Source: Isoetes taiwanensis (lineage: Eukaryota > Streptophyta > Lycopodiopsida > Isoetales > Isoetaceae). Taken from it: DNA of 64,000 nt. Shown piece by piece: positions 10,346 to 23,500 of the stretch. The stretch lies in NCBI GenBank assembly GCA_021234155.1, contig JAJEKV010000046.1, forward strand, positions 62,001-126,000, in the 5' to 3' direction. The number at the start of each line of letters is the position of its first letter. Position 1 is the first letter of the stretch. A program made the translations under genes and the position numbers. Under the pieces are notes generated by a model, which did not search any database, was not told the DNA's origin, and saw only the letters and a program-made list of their open reading frames with translations.

Positions 10346-12393
10346 CACGAATGTGGGGATATGTTCATTAGTGATGGAAATAGATCGGATAAGCTATGGA
10401 AAAATCCAGGCGTGAAAATGATTTCTATCAAATTGAAGTAAATCCCATACTAATTTATATTGAATAGACTAGGATTATCGAAATGATAGAATCGAAATAA
10501 AAAGAGGAAGCTCATCTTACAAGTACATATCACTTGGAAATCGAAGAGAATAGGATGGACATAGTACATATTAGATGGCGCCTTTGTTGGCGAATTGGAG
10601 TGGTATAGACTTGCATTTATAGTGGTCTATATATGAGTCAATGCGGCAGCAATATAACATCTATGTCCATACTTTTTCGAAGCTACTAGATATTCATGCA
10701 ACAAAGCTGAGTAACTTTCTAGATGATTGGTGGAAGTACCGAATGGAAACAATTGAAACTTTTGAGTATGTTGACATGGAAGCAAAGGGATTACTAAACT
10801 ATAATCATAAGTACAGTAGATACAACACATGCTATGCATCACATGGAGGCCAATCCACTACCTAATCGCGATATCTTATGCTAGGAGTTGCTTGCATATG
10901 ATTATCTAGTTCATATCGCAGATTTAAGATCTATATCACAGGACTGATTGGTCATATTTGAATCCATGACCTCGGGAGCAATGGATTTTAAGGTCATTAC
11001 TAGACCAATATTGGCCATACTTGAACCCATGACCTTGGGCGTCGTGATTTTATTTCCAATTATCGACGATTGCACTATCGATTTCATGTGGTTCTTCATA
11101 CATGTGATGCAATAGATGTAAATAGGCTCACTATCATGCATTCTATAGCTATGGCTCCCCATTCGCTACATCTGCAGTAACAGGTATTTGGTGGCCCGCC
11201 TGTGAAAGAAGTGGTCTCCACGTAACATATAGGATACCAGGCATAGGATTGGAGGAGGCAGTGTGGGAGAGCCCCATAGACGCACCCCCAGAAGCTTGCA
11301 ACTCTAAAATCGGCCATCGGGCCATGAGGCATCCCCAAAAGACATGCCATATTTAAATCTTTTGTGAATCAGAAAGTGCCCCATAAAATGTTAGACCAAA
11401 TATGTGCAAGTCCTACCAATGTGATTTCGACTATAAGATGATAAATCCGTATGCTCCATCAAACTACATGGATCATCCACATATAATTTGCCATAGCTAG
11501 AGCCATCGTAGAAGGGGCACCCATAAGCTACACTCTCCACAATGGGCCAAAAGAATGCAATTGCTTGCACAACTACAGAATGTTCCAAAATGGTCGAATG
11601 AACCTAGAAATAACATATTCTTGTGCTAGCACACCGTGGGTTGCCCTTAAATATGTTAGAAATGGAGAATGAAACTTGTCTTGAAAATTGAAATAATATG
11701 AAGATGTGACTATGCAGAATCATGCCCGATAGCTTTGATTTTGACTTAGCAGCCTCCATTCTGCCTCCTCCACTTCTGCCTTCAACCTTCTGCCTTCCGC
11801 ATATTCCAGACTTGGATTTAAGGGTTGATATGCTTAGATTGAATTGGAATTTTTCTAGAGCCATAAGGGCAACAAGAAACAAAACCATTGCAAATAATAC
11901 CACTATTGTAGTTATCATAATCATAATATTAACAACATACGGATTAGACGCAGATAGAGGATCATCGTTCTGATTTGTTGGTTTTTTTTTTTTGGGGAGG
12001 GAGTTTGGGGGGGATAGATATAAAATGTACCGCATTACTCCCCGATCAAATTTTGAGTAATCCTCTTGCTCTGTGATGAATACAAAAGTAAATAGTCTCC
12101 TGCTTTGAGACAATGGAATAAATTTGACCCCTTACCTTCGATTCAAAGACACGCTTTTACGACCCAAATCAACATGAACAACCGATTTGAAGCATGATCA
12201 AAGACTAGATTACTTGCATTCTAAAATGGCCCGCCAGATTGCATGCCAACGGTAAATGCAAGCAAATGGCAACCAACCCATCCCCTACGCTGACTAACAC
12301 AACTGCATAAATGATCCCCACCTTTCAATTAGCCCTCTAACCCAATCTCCACCATCAAAACATGAAACCCACAAACCCTCAATGAATAGAATA
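10346..12393. other. Two-kilobase gap without a supported gene
   Basis: The only structure I see is an imperfect duplication at about 10945-11040, where TTGGTCATATTTGAATCC and TTGGCCATACTTGAACCC recur with CATGACCT(C/T)GGG. That is a pattern often seen in tRNA-derived repeats. A minus-strand frame at 11604-12113 has one hydrophobic segment but no family motif. Confidence 0.4.
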
Positions 12394-12517
12394 GAATATG
12401 TAGCAAAATAACAGGGGGTTTCTTTTGTATTTTTGTACGTTTTTTCCTAAGGTTTTTATATGATTTCATGGATGTATTTGATGAGGTATACTAATTAGTA
12501 TACCTAGAGTGCGCATA
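12394..12517 (+). repeat. Dispersed repeat R1, copy a
   Basis: Starts GAATATGTAGCAAAATAACA and ends near TACCTAGAGTGCGCATA. The same sequence recurs at 54878-55000 (plus) and 48701-48820 (minus), each about 120 bp with the same two boundaries. No coding capacity. The class is unknown. Confidence 0.7.
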
Positions 12518-14772
12518 CGCTTAAACTATATTTGTCCAATGGCTTAGACCCATATGTCATATATTTCTTTATTATATTATTGTATTTGTATTTTCTTGTA
12601 GTACCATATTCTGCTCGACATGCAAGCCTCGAGATAACCCATTTTAGGGTTATGTGTTGGGAATTTATTGGCTTTCTTCAAAGATCCATCGTGCTTCTAG
12701 TCGCCTCAAAGATCAACATTCGAAAGCATCCGAAGAAGAACGGCAAAGACAAAAGTTCGAACACAGGGATCTCCATCCCAACGCATAAATTATGTCGGCT
12801 CCTTTTTACGGTAAAGCCATGGAAAGCATGTTCTTCCTTCCTAATTCTTTCCGATTTATACAGAGTGCTTAAGCTATTGGATCTTTGCTTACGATTCAGT
12901 GCCCGTGTGCCAGACTTAATGACATATACGGCTCCCTTGCCATAAATTTCCTTCTCGCATTGAACTCTTGCGGTTATACTGATCCCTAAAATATTCCCTT
13001 GCTCGAACCCCCTTGCTTCATAGATATAAACTCGAATCGTGGTTCGAGGTAGATCGAGCTAAGCCCCATTGTTGATTATCTTCAGTTTGCAAACCCAAGG
13101 TGCATACTATGTTGATGTTGAGGTTCTTGCTCTACAAGGTTCTTGCTCTACAAGAAACCACCTGGCTTTGAATCATTTCTTATTTTCTCGCCTTCGCGCA
13201 ACCTGAGCTTTACTCAAACCGCATCAAACCATGTCTTTTGTTGAAAAAATACCAGAGCTAGATTTGAAAGAGGCATTTTTTTCTAAAGCCTCGATGTGAA
13301 AACCGCCAACAACGGCAAAGAGTGCATTGCTTTTAAATGCCCCCGTTCGGGATGGTCAAGTGACAACTTTTGTGCCCTGTGGTTTTGAGTGAAAATATCA
13401 AGAAGGAACCGACAGATTATTTGGAGATGAGGTGGAGAAATCCTACTCGGATGTTGATATTAACATATGCATCTTATATGAATTGTAACACGATGGTTCG
13501 TGGTCTATGTCTAATCCTATTTTTCCGCAAAAAATGACCGGGTAGATGCAATTTCAACAAGATTTCCGGTAGACAAAGCAGAGTTGATGCTTCTTTCCAA
13601 AGTAAGCATAGTTTTCTACTTCATTTAAAACAATGATACTTAATGTTGGTATAGCATGGTCAGCAAATGTGTAGAATACGTGTAGAATTAGTAGAAAAAT
13701 AAAGAGATCTTCCATCTCATTTTCTACTTCCCGATTCTTTTATCCCTCAAGATCTTGAAGATGTGAAAGTGATATGTTCAACTTGTTGTCCTTAAGATGC
13801 CTTAGAAATTTAGAAAAAGTTAGTGAAAAATCGCATAAATAGGAAGTAAATTGGAAAATAGAATCATCCGCAATATATGAACATGTTGATGTGTTTACTT
13901 TGTATGATTTTAGGAACATCTTTTGAAGCCGTGGATTTGTTTTCAACTCAAGTGTGGATTTGTTTTCAACTCGCAATGGTGCCATGTGATATGGGGACAT
14001 TGTTCTAGATGTGTGGCACAAGGAATTTAAAGGTCGATAAGCAACATGATCGCTATCTTTGCACTCCATGTTGCAAAAGTAATAGACCATAGAAGGCAAA
14101 GTATTTTCATCCAAGTTGCATAAGTTTTATGGCAAAGTGGCATTGTACTTTAGATGTATAAGTGGTATTGTCACTTCCTCCTACAGACTAATTAATTACA
14201 TGTATTGGTCTGACATTTTCCTAATTGTCTCATCATTTAAACTAAGGAGACATTTACAACTGTCATCAAGTTCAATTCCTTTTCATGTACCATCTTCCAT
14301 GAATATATAAATTTAAAAGCAGGTTCCCATGCTCCCTATTTTGGGAGAGTGAAAAGGAAGCTTGGTATAGTCTATCAGTGGATCCAGATGTAATTTCTAG
14401 AACTAGCACAATGCCACAATAGATGTTGTCACATGTTGCTATTTATTCACACCTTTTGTAGTGTGAACATTATTTAGTTTGATTTCAAAGAAAAAATTGT
14501 AACTTATTCACCTTGATAGAATAGCAGGGGATGTTTAGTGTATACAAAAGGTCTGAAAGAGAACGTTCATGGGCGCTCCTGGCTTCATATTTACATTTTA
14601 GAATAGGAAGCCTTCTCATTTCCAAGTGGCTCTTCTAGCAAATTGAGACTAAAAGCACAAGCCCCAAGTAATGGCAAATGTCGTTGCCATTAGTTTTACT
14701 AAACTGTTGTTCATACGAGTAGGTTGTTTAACGATTTAGGCCCTTAAAGTCTATCTACCTTTGCTTTTGTTA
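12518..14772. other. Gap without a supported gene
   Basis: Only short tandem copies stand out, such as an 18-bp unit at about 13118-13152 (GGTTCTTGCTCTACAA) and a 24-bp unit at about 13930-13972 (GTGGATTTGTTTTCAACTC). Confidence 0.4.
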
Positions 14773-15157
14773 GGGCCCGAAGGGCCCAAATTTTTTTTTA
14801 ATATAGCAATCAACACACAACTACCATTGACATTATCAACATAAACCGTTGCATTTAACACATTTAAATTAAAATCTCCCTTAAACCCCCTTTGGTTTGG
14901 GTGCATATTCACACGGGGGGTTACGTAGGGCAGCGAGAGCCCTAAAAATATATTTACAATACATGTACAAAATTAACACCATTAAGTACATTTTCTCAAA
15001 CCTTATAGTATTTTGCAAACTTTAATATATAGTATACAAAGACTTGTACATGCATACCCCACAAACGAGGATTGCTATGTACGGTCTAGATCTTGGAATA
15101 AAAGGCAAATATGCCCATCCGACAGCTCTCGTTGCCCAAAGTAATCCCCCGTGTGAA
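14773..15157 (-). mobile_element. Foldback MITE, copy A (TA-flanked core)
   Basis: The core at 14908-15157 begins TTCACACGGGGGG and ends CCCCCGTGTGAA, with TA on both outer sides (14906-14907 and 15158-15159), as in Tc1/mariner-type MITEs. The inverted similarity continues inward through GGGCAGCGAGAGC. The outer arm (GGTTTGGGTGCA and about 50 bp more) is present only on the left. A GGGCCCGAAGGGCCC hairpin at 14773-14787 marks the same limit as in copy B (46130-46546), which lies in the opposite orientation. On the right the core runs straight into a LINE-like tail. Confidence 0.75.
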
Positions 15158-15225
15158 TAGAATAGAATATAATATGATTTTATCGAAAGGTTTGCCCTTT
15201 TGGCAACCGAAAAACATTATCCGGA
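15158..15225 (-). mobile_element. LINE 3' tail abutting the MITE
   Basis: The minus strand reads GGTTGCCAAAAGGGCAAACC (a hairpin), then TTTCGATAAAATC, then a run of TATTC/TTCTA units that ends exactly at the MITE inverted end. The hairpin, the CGATAAAATC box and the pentamer tail resemble the other LINE 3' ends in this window. Most of the element is absent or unrecognisable upstream. Confidence 0.5.
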
Positions 15226-15335
15226 TAAATAAGAAATACGGAAGTTTTAAGAAATATGAATATGAATAAAATAGGTTAGCTCAATAGAAATGGAAAACAA
15301 TTGTGGTTGACGACCCCATCTGGAGATCGCCGAAG

Positions 15336-15539
15336 ATGGCACCACCTCTCCTCTCTCAACGCAACAACCACTCTTTTCTGCATCCAAGAATTGTCAGAAT
15401 TGATGTTTCTAGGGGGATGCTCAAGGCTAGAAACGCTCCGTTTGGAGATCTGTTGAGACAGCTATGTACATTCTTTTCCCAGGGCGAATCGCTGCGTTTA
15501 GATCCGTTTTTGTGGATGAGGGTGATAATGCTTGGAAGG
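15336..15539 (+). other. Candidate upstream exon
   Basis: An open frame from ATGGCACCACC runs to a good donor (GAAG|GTAGTT at 15539/15540) and reads FLHPRIVRIDVSRG in its middle. It could be a 5' exon of the cyclic-nucleotide-binding gene, whose first supported coding exon is preceded by a splice acceptor at 17494. I could not join it in phase to a known exon, so it stays a candidate. Confidence 0.25.
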
Positions 15540-17494
15540 TAGTTCCGATTTTTATCCGTTTTCAAAGCTATATATGGGATATAATTTAATTAGGCTTTAC
15601 AGTATTTATGATTAATAGTACGTAAACCATCATCCATTATGATGGCTTTACTTCTCCTGCATTTGGAGGATAATATATGAAGGTTTTATGACGATCTGAC
15701 GGTAAGATAGGGCGTTGAAAGAACCTTAAAAAACATGTAAACTAGATACTTATAGTGTTGGAATGCTGCATTATTGTAAATGGGTAGAGACATGGTCTAA
15801 TCTAGTATTTCTTTTATGAGGCATGAATTGCAACTACTGACTATGGGCAATAAAGAGTAAATTATATGTCAAATGCTTACTCTCTTCTCTTGAATGTGGA
15901 TTATAGGTAATTGAGCTGAAATTAATCTATATTAATCGAAGTTGGTCATGTCTTCGTATCATTCAGCAAGCCAAAGGAAATCCCAGCTCAGCCCAACAAT
16001 GGTAATTTTCAGACTTCATAGAATTGGTTCATCGTTTTGTAATGATGCAATGTAACTTGGGATGGCGTCCTGATAGCGAGGCCAGAAAGATCCTATTAAT
16101 GTCTGAGGGAGGCTGCATGGGTCTGTGAGCCCAATTAATCCAAAGATGACAACTCAGAGTCTTCTCTCGAGGAAATGCGATGTTATGAATCTTTTAGGAT
16201 ATCAACATTCTTTATGCCCTTAACAGCCAAACATTCCGTCTCCTACTCTAGTTGGATAGCAATCACAACAATTGGAACAGAGGAATCAGCTCTTGCCGAA
16301 GAATGCACGTTCGTTCTTCCGTATGCAGATGACGTTATATCATCCTTATTAGGCCTATGGAAACACGTGCTGGTGGCCGTGGAGGGAGTTCTGTGCAGGA
16401 AAGTTGTGCTGTTGAATATAGCATGACATTAACCAACTGACAGTAAGGCTCATTACTATATGTAACTTAAGGACCAATTTCATGCAAGATGCAGTTTATG
16501 CTACGTGACGCTTACCAAGGTTTGTTCACTTGCTAGAAAAGAGCTAGTTTCCAGGATGGTCGGGCAAAGATACATCTCTTCAATTCTTTCCTTGAAGGTT
16601 ATTCCAATGAAAATGTCTGCAATAATTTCTCTTCCCAAGGATACTTGTTAATGGCATCTTGTATCTGTGAAATGGGAAAGAACCTGGAGGATTTGGAGCT
16701 TTCTTGCACATCTCATAAGCTGTCCCAACCTGTGGGTCTTCTAGTGGCCGTTCAAATTTTATGGCAAAAATCTCGAACTAAAGCATGGTGGCATAAATGC
16801 CCAAAGTTATTGCTTGAGATGGTTTAAAAAGCTACTCATACATTTCCATCATCTTTCAGAGTTTGCTCTCATATCTATGCCTGTACTGAGGATCTTTTAA
16901 ACGTTAGCTATATTTTACTGCCCCACCCTGCAGTGCATGATCCAGGTTGTCAATTGATCGAGAGCCTTAGTTGGCTTCAGAACATGTCAGCGGTATTTTC
17001 CATTTGACATGTTGTGAGGAAAATCCTTACATGTGATTATTTGTATTGAAATCTCACCAATTGCAACTTGACGTCAACAGAAATAAAATGTAGTCTTCGC
17101 CTTCATTCTCAAAGTTCTTCTTTGGACGAAAAAGATGGCAGCTATTGCCTCCCTTGTATTGGTTTCCAACTCTCCTAGCTTTATTGGAACACGTGCACCA
17201 GTTTGTTACATTCTAGAAAGCCTTAAAATTTGCGTATTAGATAAAGCCTGTTGCCGGTTACGATCATTTACATGAAAATATTGTGCAAGGATGAAAGCAC
17301 GATATTTTACTGACCTTGTATCTTTTATCTTGTTCCGCCATTCTTTTTCTATTTTCTTCCCTTGTGCCAATTGTTGCTTTTCTTGTAAATCCTATATCGC
17401 GCTTCAGAATATATCAAGATCTTTCTCTTTGTAGTCCGACATAGCATATGCAACAAATTCCTCAAATCTAAGTCTGTTAATTTTGGGTTTTCAG
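15540..17494. other. Presumed upstream region or 5' introns of the cyclic-nucleotide-binding gene
   Basis: No exon could be supported. A 35-bp segment at 15965-15999 is flanked by AG and GT. A frame at 16175-16426 contains a chance YADD. Neither has neighbouring motifs. Confidence 0.3.
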
Positions 17495-17503
17495 CAACTT
17501 CTA

Positions 17504-20500
17504 ATGGCGGAGGATTGGCGTGGATTAGCACATTTTCGTACAGAGAGCCGAAGAAGGGTCTTCAAAAAGAGGTATCTTCTTGGCATTTCTATGATTTTAA
17601 GGAACTAAAATTTTGTAAGTGATTTGAAAGATCTAATTTGTTTATGATTCTATTGCCTAAGCCCTCCTGAAAGGAAAGCAAACGAGTTGTACATTTTAGA
17701 GGAAGTGGTCTCAGAGATCAAGCTTATCAGCAATCTACCCTTTTCTAAGCGTATAGAGGCAAGCTAAAACATATTGCTTTTTGTTTTTATTAGTGCTGGT
17801 ATGTAAAGAAATAATGATGGAATTGAACTATTGGCCTCACTTTCATGGCACTTGTTTCAATCTAATGGTATGTCATGGGGACTTGTTTAACATTCTTTGG
17901 TAAACTTTTCTTTCATACCAGGTTTGCAAGCTTCTTTTATATGAAGCACATGAAAGGAATAGTGTAGGTATGTGGGTTGGAATTACAAGTTGTTATTTGT
18001 CCCTAGAAACAGCCCTTATGATTATGACTTTTTATATTACAGTGTACAGAGAAGGTGACATTGGGGACAAGTTCTACATCATCTTCACAGGGTCAGTGAA
18101 GGTGCAGATCATCTGAGTTCAGTTTTTGAATAGTCGGCCTTATGATAGCTCCTTTTGTCATTCGTTCTTAAATTTACACTGATCTCTTGGTCTTGAATAT
18201 TCATGATGTATCTATCTGAGGCTTTGTGTTTTATCTGGTGTCAGGTTACTAATCATTCCCATGATGGGGGAAAGGAAAAAATACTGGGAGTACTTTATCC
18301 TGGAAATTACTTTGGTGATGCTGTGCTCATTCATGGGCACGTAGAAAGGTGAAGCTGATTCAATACAGGATAAGGATATGCTTAATGCAATAAGATATTT
18401 AGTACATTGTTTTGGGATTATTGTTAAATTATCTCATTGTGTTATCATTTTGCAGGTCCGAGACTATTACAACACTCAGCAAGGTGGGCTTGTTGTCTTT
18501 TGCAGAATGTGCACTGTCAACTAAAGCTAGCCATTATTTGTTAGTGGTGGAACATATCAGTTCTGAATTTATGTGACTTAATGGATGGATTGACCATATG
18601 GCATGAAGTATTTGCGTGTGACAAATCGGTTGATTAAAAAGCATATGCCATTGCACCCTCTTCCTTGATCCTCCAATTTTATGATAATATCTATGGCTTA
18701 GAGTCAGACAAAAGAGAGGCAAGCATGCAGGTAAGTGTAGAGTTGGATATAGATACTAGTACGGGACACTGCCTTTGAACTCCTAGCAATTTTATATATG
18801 TCCTGGGTAAAAGTCCTGTGTAGTAGAAGCCTGGATTTGTATTCTGTAGATACGCAGAACTAATTATATAGTCCTTTCCCAATGAACTGGGGTTTGTGTC
18901 AATGCATAAATTTGCTGGAAAGGGGCCTCTTCCTTTTGAACTTTCTATTGCAAATAATAACCGTTTTATAAGTGCTGGAGTAGTATTTGGTACGTCCCTG
19001 AACATAGAGTAGGCTTTAGAAAGTTCCATCGTAGTAGGAGAAGTTGTTACACTTTTCAACCTTGATGCCATCATGCTGGATTGGCCAGCAGTTTGCTCTT
19101 TTTAGATCATGCTTGTGCCATGCTGAAGGAAGAGGGACTTCATTTTCATAAGTGAAAATCAGATATATAAATATATTTCACAGGCTTAGCCTTCTGTATT
19201 GTCTTCTTATAATGTATACATAACAATACAAATGCATCTATAGTTACATGTATCTGTTTATATATGCTCAGTTAAATTATAGGCCAAATAGAGAATTCTC
19301 ATTTATTTAAAGGACGGCCATAACTAATAAGCACCTCTTAACTAACATCAAGCTTCATAAATATTATAGATTTACATTCAGTGGCACTGAGTCACCCATT
19401 GAGTCATGATGTCATATTTTTTGCAAAGTAGTCTGCAAAAGCTAGACCTTTAGTTTTCTTGCTTATACGTTTTCTCTATGCAGTGTGAGTTTTTGACACT
19501 AAGTAAACCTGATTATGACAAGATTTTGGAAACAAATCTTTCGCCGGAAGTATTACGGAATTTTGGCGTTTTAAAGGTAAGCTGTAGAAAAAGTTATTCT
19601 ATTTTTTTAACTTAAAAAAGGCGGAAAATCCCGTTGATATAGAACATAGGTTACTAGGTAGCAAGGCAATAGACTTTTGAATAGGTAAATCCAAAAGAGA
19701 AGACATGCAAGTTGTTAACCAGCGATGCATGTTCGGGATGAATCCGTCATATTGGAGAATCAGTAGATGTCACTAACAAAGAAGATTGTCACACGTCATA
19801 AGCTTCATGCAGTTTAGCATCCATATGAAAAATCTCTGATTACTTCTTAGAGTAGGGACTGTTGTTAGAAATCAATTAGTGGGAAAAATATCATGAAGAC
19901 AAATTGATTCCATAAGGAACCCTAATCAATTTTTTGGTAACTGTACAAACATGTTTATCTTCCGCATGATTCTTTGCAACGCAATATGCTGTCACCTTTT
20001 AGGTGCAACACCATATTCCCTCCAGTTCAATAAGCCAGCGACTATTCTGTGAATCATGCATAATTTTTAGGGCAGCGAATTGAAGGATTGGGTTCCTTCT
20101 CTTTAATACATAGTAAAGGTATATTGCTGTTCCTAAAAGGCCTGGCATCATTTTTCTTAAATGCTGAGCAGTTTGGTCCTAGCTAGAGAAATTTTTGAGT
20201 TGTATTAAAGGAACATGAACAAATGGATCTGAGATTAAGTAGTTAATACTTACCATGCAAACTAAATTGAGAATATGGTTAAACAGGAAATTAGTGTTTT
20301 GCGAAACGTTCCTATTCCGAGTTTATACCGACTTGCTAGCATTGTTACTTCTCGTACATTTGCCAAAAATAGAGGTCAGTAACTCCGGCAAGTTTTGACT
20401 TTACAGACATAGAAGTTGGAACTGTTAACCATTTATTTTCTCTGACGCATATTGTTTTCCTTGTCATCCTGATATTGTCTCTCCAGTAATCTATGTTAGA

Positions 20501-23500
20501 TGCAATGATGGCCAAGTAAGAACACGCCTGCGACCCTTACCTAATGGCCATGTCTGTGATTGCTGAAGTTCTCTTTACCTGTAACAGTGCAAATTGTGTT
20601 TCCATTGTGCATTTGTCAGCTTGGCCTAAGATTCGCCATTTTCATAGTTACAATGGTGTAGATAGTGGATAAATAATGAGCTAACTCTGTACCGGAAGGC
20701 ACATTAGACTCACAGAGAGAAGGTTTTGAGTCAAATCTCTATCCTGAAATCAAAAAGGAGTTCCATAATGTACATATGTAGTGCAATTATAATCATAATC
20801 ACATTTTGCTTGGAAGTATTAAGTGTAATTAAGCTCTTGGATTGAAGCAAGAGGTATGAGGAGGTCGAAACCATAAGAAGGTTTTTAGTGTCATCCTTGG
20901 TGGTATAAAAGTTATAAGGATCGATTCTTGACTGGGAGAAGAAGCATATATTTTCTTGTCGCATAAATTTCTTTCTTAGCATCCTTAGGCATGAATACAC
21001 AAAATGTCCTTTTTATTGTCTTTTAATAAATATTGCATACTTATTCTTTGGTGTACACGAATTGCAGCTATTACTCTCCAAGGGGACGAGGCTCGTGAAA
21101 TGTACTTTATTAAGAGTGGAGAGTGTAGGGTAAGCACAAAGGACCTTTTAAGGAAAAACCTCTCTCGAGAACATTAACCATTAAAATAAAGATCAAATGT
21201 GGCTTATTACAATTTGTATAACTCTTTAATGGAAGGAAATGATGGGTAAACATAAATACTATTATATGAAAACCGTTTGGGATATGCTGGGAAAAGGACA
21301 AGGTTAAAGCTCTCTCCTTATATTACTATGGAATGCAGAGAAGAGTATTAGAAGCATGTCTAAGACATTCAAAATGGCTATATTATAATGTTAACTGAAA
21401 TTGGGACAATGTATCCTGGTAGAATCTACTTTACTGGTGTTAGATGCCGGTCAATACTCTCCTTTTGTACAATCAATATACGGATGCTTACATTCACCAT
21501 TGTTGCTATGATCTTTCCACCCTTATCCATCAAAGTCTATGGGAACTGATGTGCACCATATTTCTCTGCATGCGTTGCAATGCATGGAAGTAATCGTATT
21601 TAGAGAGGACTGATGATGGACCATTTGGATATTGAAACTGGGACCTCCTATGTACAAGCCAAGTATTCTAGAACGTGCTAACTGCCTTGTACATGCTCAT
21701 TACGCACGTTGTCCAGCACTCCTTGGGACATCACCCAAGATCTTTGATCCATGGCCAGTCAACCATGTTAGTAACTAGAGATGGACCAGCTGGGTATTGG
21801 ACCCGAGATTCTCACTGAGCAGGCCCTGTGTGTGCAATAGGAAATGATCTGTATTTTCTAATGATCAGGGAGGGAAAAAAAGGGTATCCAAATAAGCAAG
21901 CAACAAAAATATAAAGATGGGATTTGCAAGCAATTAAAGGAGATATGGCTCATATTGATTACTAGTTAGGGTTTGAACTTTGCAGGTTGTGATGGAAGTC
22001 ATTGGCGAGCGAAAACCACCAGAACGTTCTCTTCCTCGAGCTGCATCTAGTCTAAGTCAGTACAGGTTGGCTCATGAAAGCCCTACATTTAGAACCTTTT
22101 GCTATTGCTTAGTAATGGCCATTATGAAAACTGTTCGCAAAGATGCTATGAACACTTTAACTTGAAGACTTAATAGTCTTGAGTGACAGATTCTTCCAAC
22201 TAGGTGCAGTCAATTCACCTTTTACATTATTGGTTTGGTTATTCAATATGTTCATTCGTTGGCAACATTTTGCACTGGGTGCCACGGAGTTCCCTTCATT
22301 TTCACTTCCATATACGCTCATTTTTTCTAGGATGTGCTTCTAGTGATTGGATAGTCTATCTAGGCTAGAGGCTAGTCTAGTCTAACAAACTTGTATTCCA
22401 TCACATAGTGGTTTTTCTGCAATTTTGAATAAGAATCATTACACTAGTTCCCATATAGTTTCCATCCAGTATATACAAACGACCTTTTGTTTCTTGTCTT
22501 GTGGGGTCTTTCTCACCAGGTTCATGTTATGTTCCATTACAGGGCTACAAAACACGATAAATGCAAACAAGAGGTGAAAGACAGAGAAAAGAACTGGTGG
22601 CATCCTCAACGGTTTTCATCGCCGATACCAATGCGTAGATGCCAATCGGTCCCGCCAATACTTCCATCTAAGAATATAGTGGACTCTCGGAAGGGGGAAC
22701 GTATCTCAGATACCCATTCAAGGAGTGCAGCTTCTTCTCCAACATGTGAAAATGTTAACAGACCATCTACAGCACCTGTTCATCGTCAATTTCTGAAGAG
22801 GAATACGCATACTCCTAGCCTTGGAAAATTCAACAGACCCAATAGTGTTCCTCTGCTAGGTAGTTCTATATCTAAGCCGAGAAGGCGGACTGCAAATGGA
22901 GTTTCAGGTGTTGATAAAGACTTAAAGTCAACGACTAGTTGTTCCAGTGACACAGGCCAACTCCTCAAATCAAAAATGTTCAAGGCTCAGAGAGCAAGTG
23001 GACATTTTGATACAAAAGATAGTTCCTCAAGGCAGGAAGTTAGGTCTAGTCCTAGCCGAAGGGCCAAAAGAAAAAAATATGACTACTCTTTGGCATCTTT
23101 TCTTAAGGAAGTGGATGAAAGGATTCGTGATGATTTGATTCAAGATATGGATTTCTCTGACCAGGAGCCCTTTAAATGGGGGATGGGAACACATGATACA
23201 GGGATGCTGAGAGGTGATGTAGGTGATGCTATAGTTTACCAAAGTAAGTTTGAGAAGTGGGCTAGAAAAGTGATTGCAAGGGAGAAAAGGATTGCAGCAT
23301 GCGAGGCCATATCAGAAGCTGGTGCTCCAACTTACAGGAAAGGATTTTTAATTGAAAAGGGGATAAATGCGGAAGCTTTTAATGATACTTCAACTGTTAC
23401 GCCAGGAGTGGTACGTACATTATGGGATTGCTATTACAATTGTGATTTATATTATGCAATTTGTATGCACATTTTTTTAAGTTAGCAAATGCACATATCC

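Noticed and set aside
11604-12113. Minus-strand frame with a transmembrane-like segment
   Set aside because: Its hydrophobic stretch comes from an ATA/ATT-rich tract and there is no other support.
16175-16426. Frame containing YADD as a reverse transcriptase
   Set aside because: None of the other polymerase motifs surround it; a chance match.
20487-20516. A possible small exon (IYVRCNDGQ) between exons 8 and 9 of the cyclic-nucleotide-binding gene
   Set aside because: Including it throws exon 9 out of the frame that reads QGDEAREMYFIKSG. Joining 20374 directly to 21068 keeps frame and gives a normal domain.
22487-22542. Extension of the long exon 11 frame upstream to 22487
   Set aside because: The acceptor ATTACAG at 22536-22542 gives an exact phase match with exon 10; the upstream part is intron.
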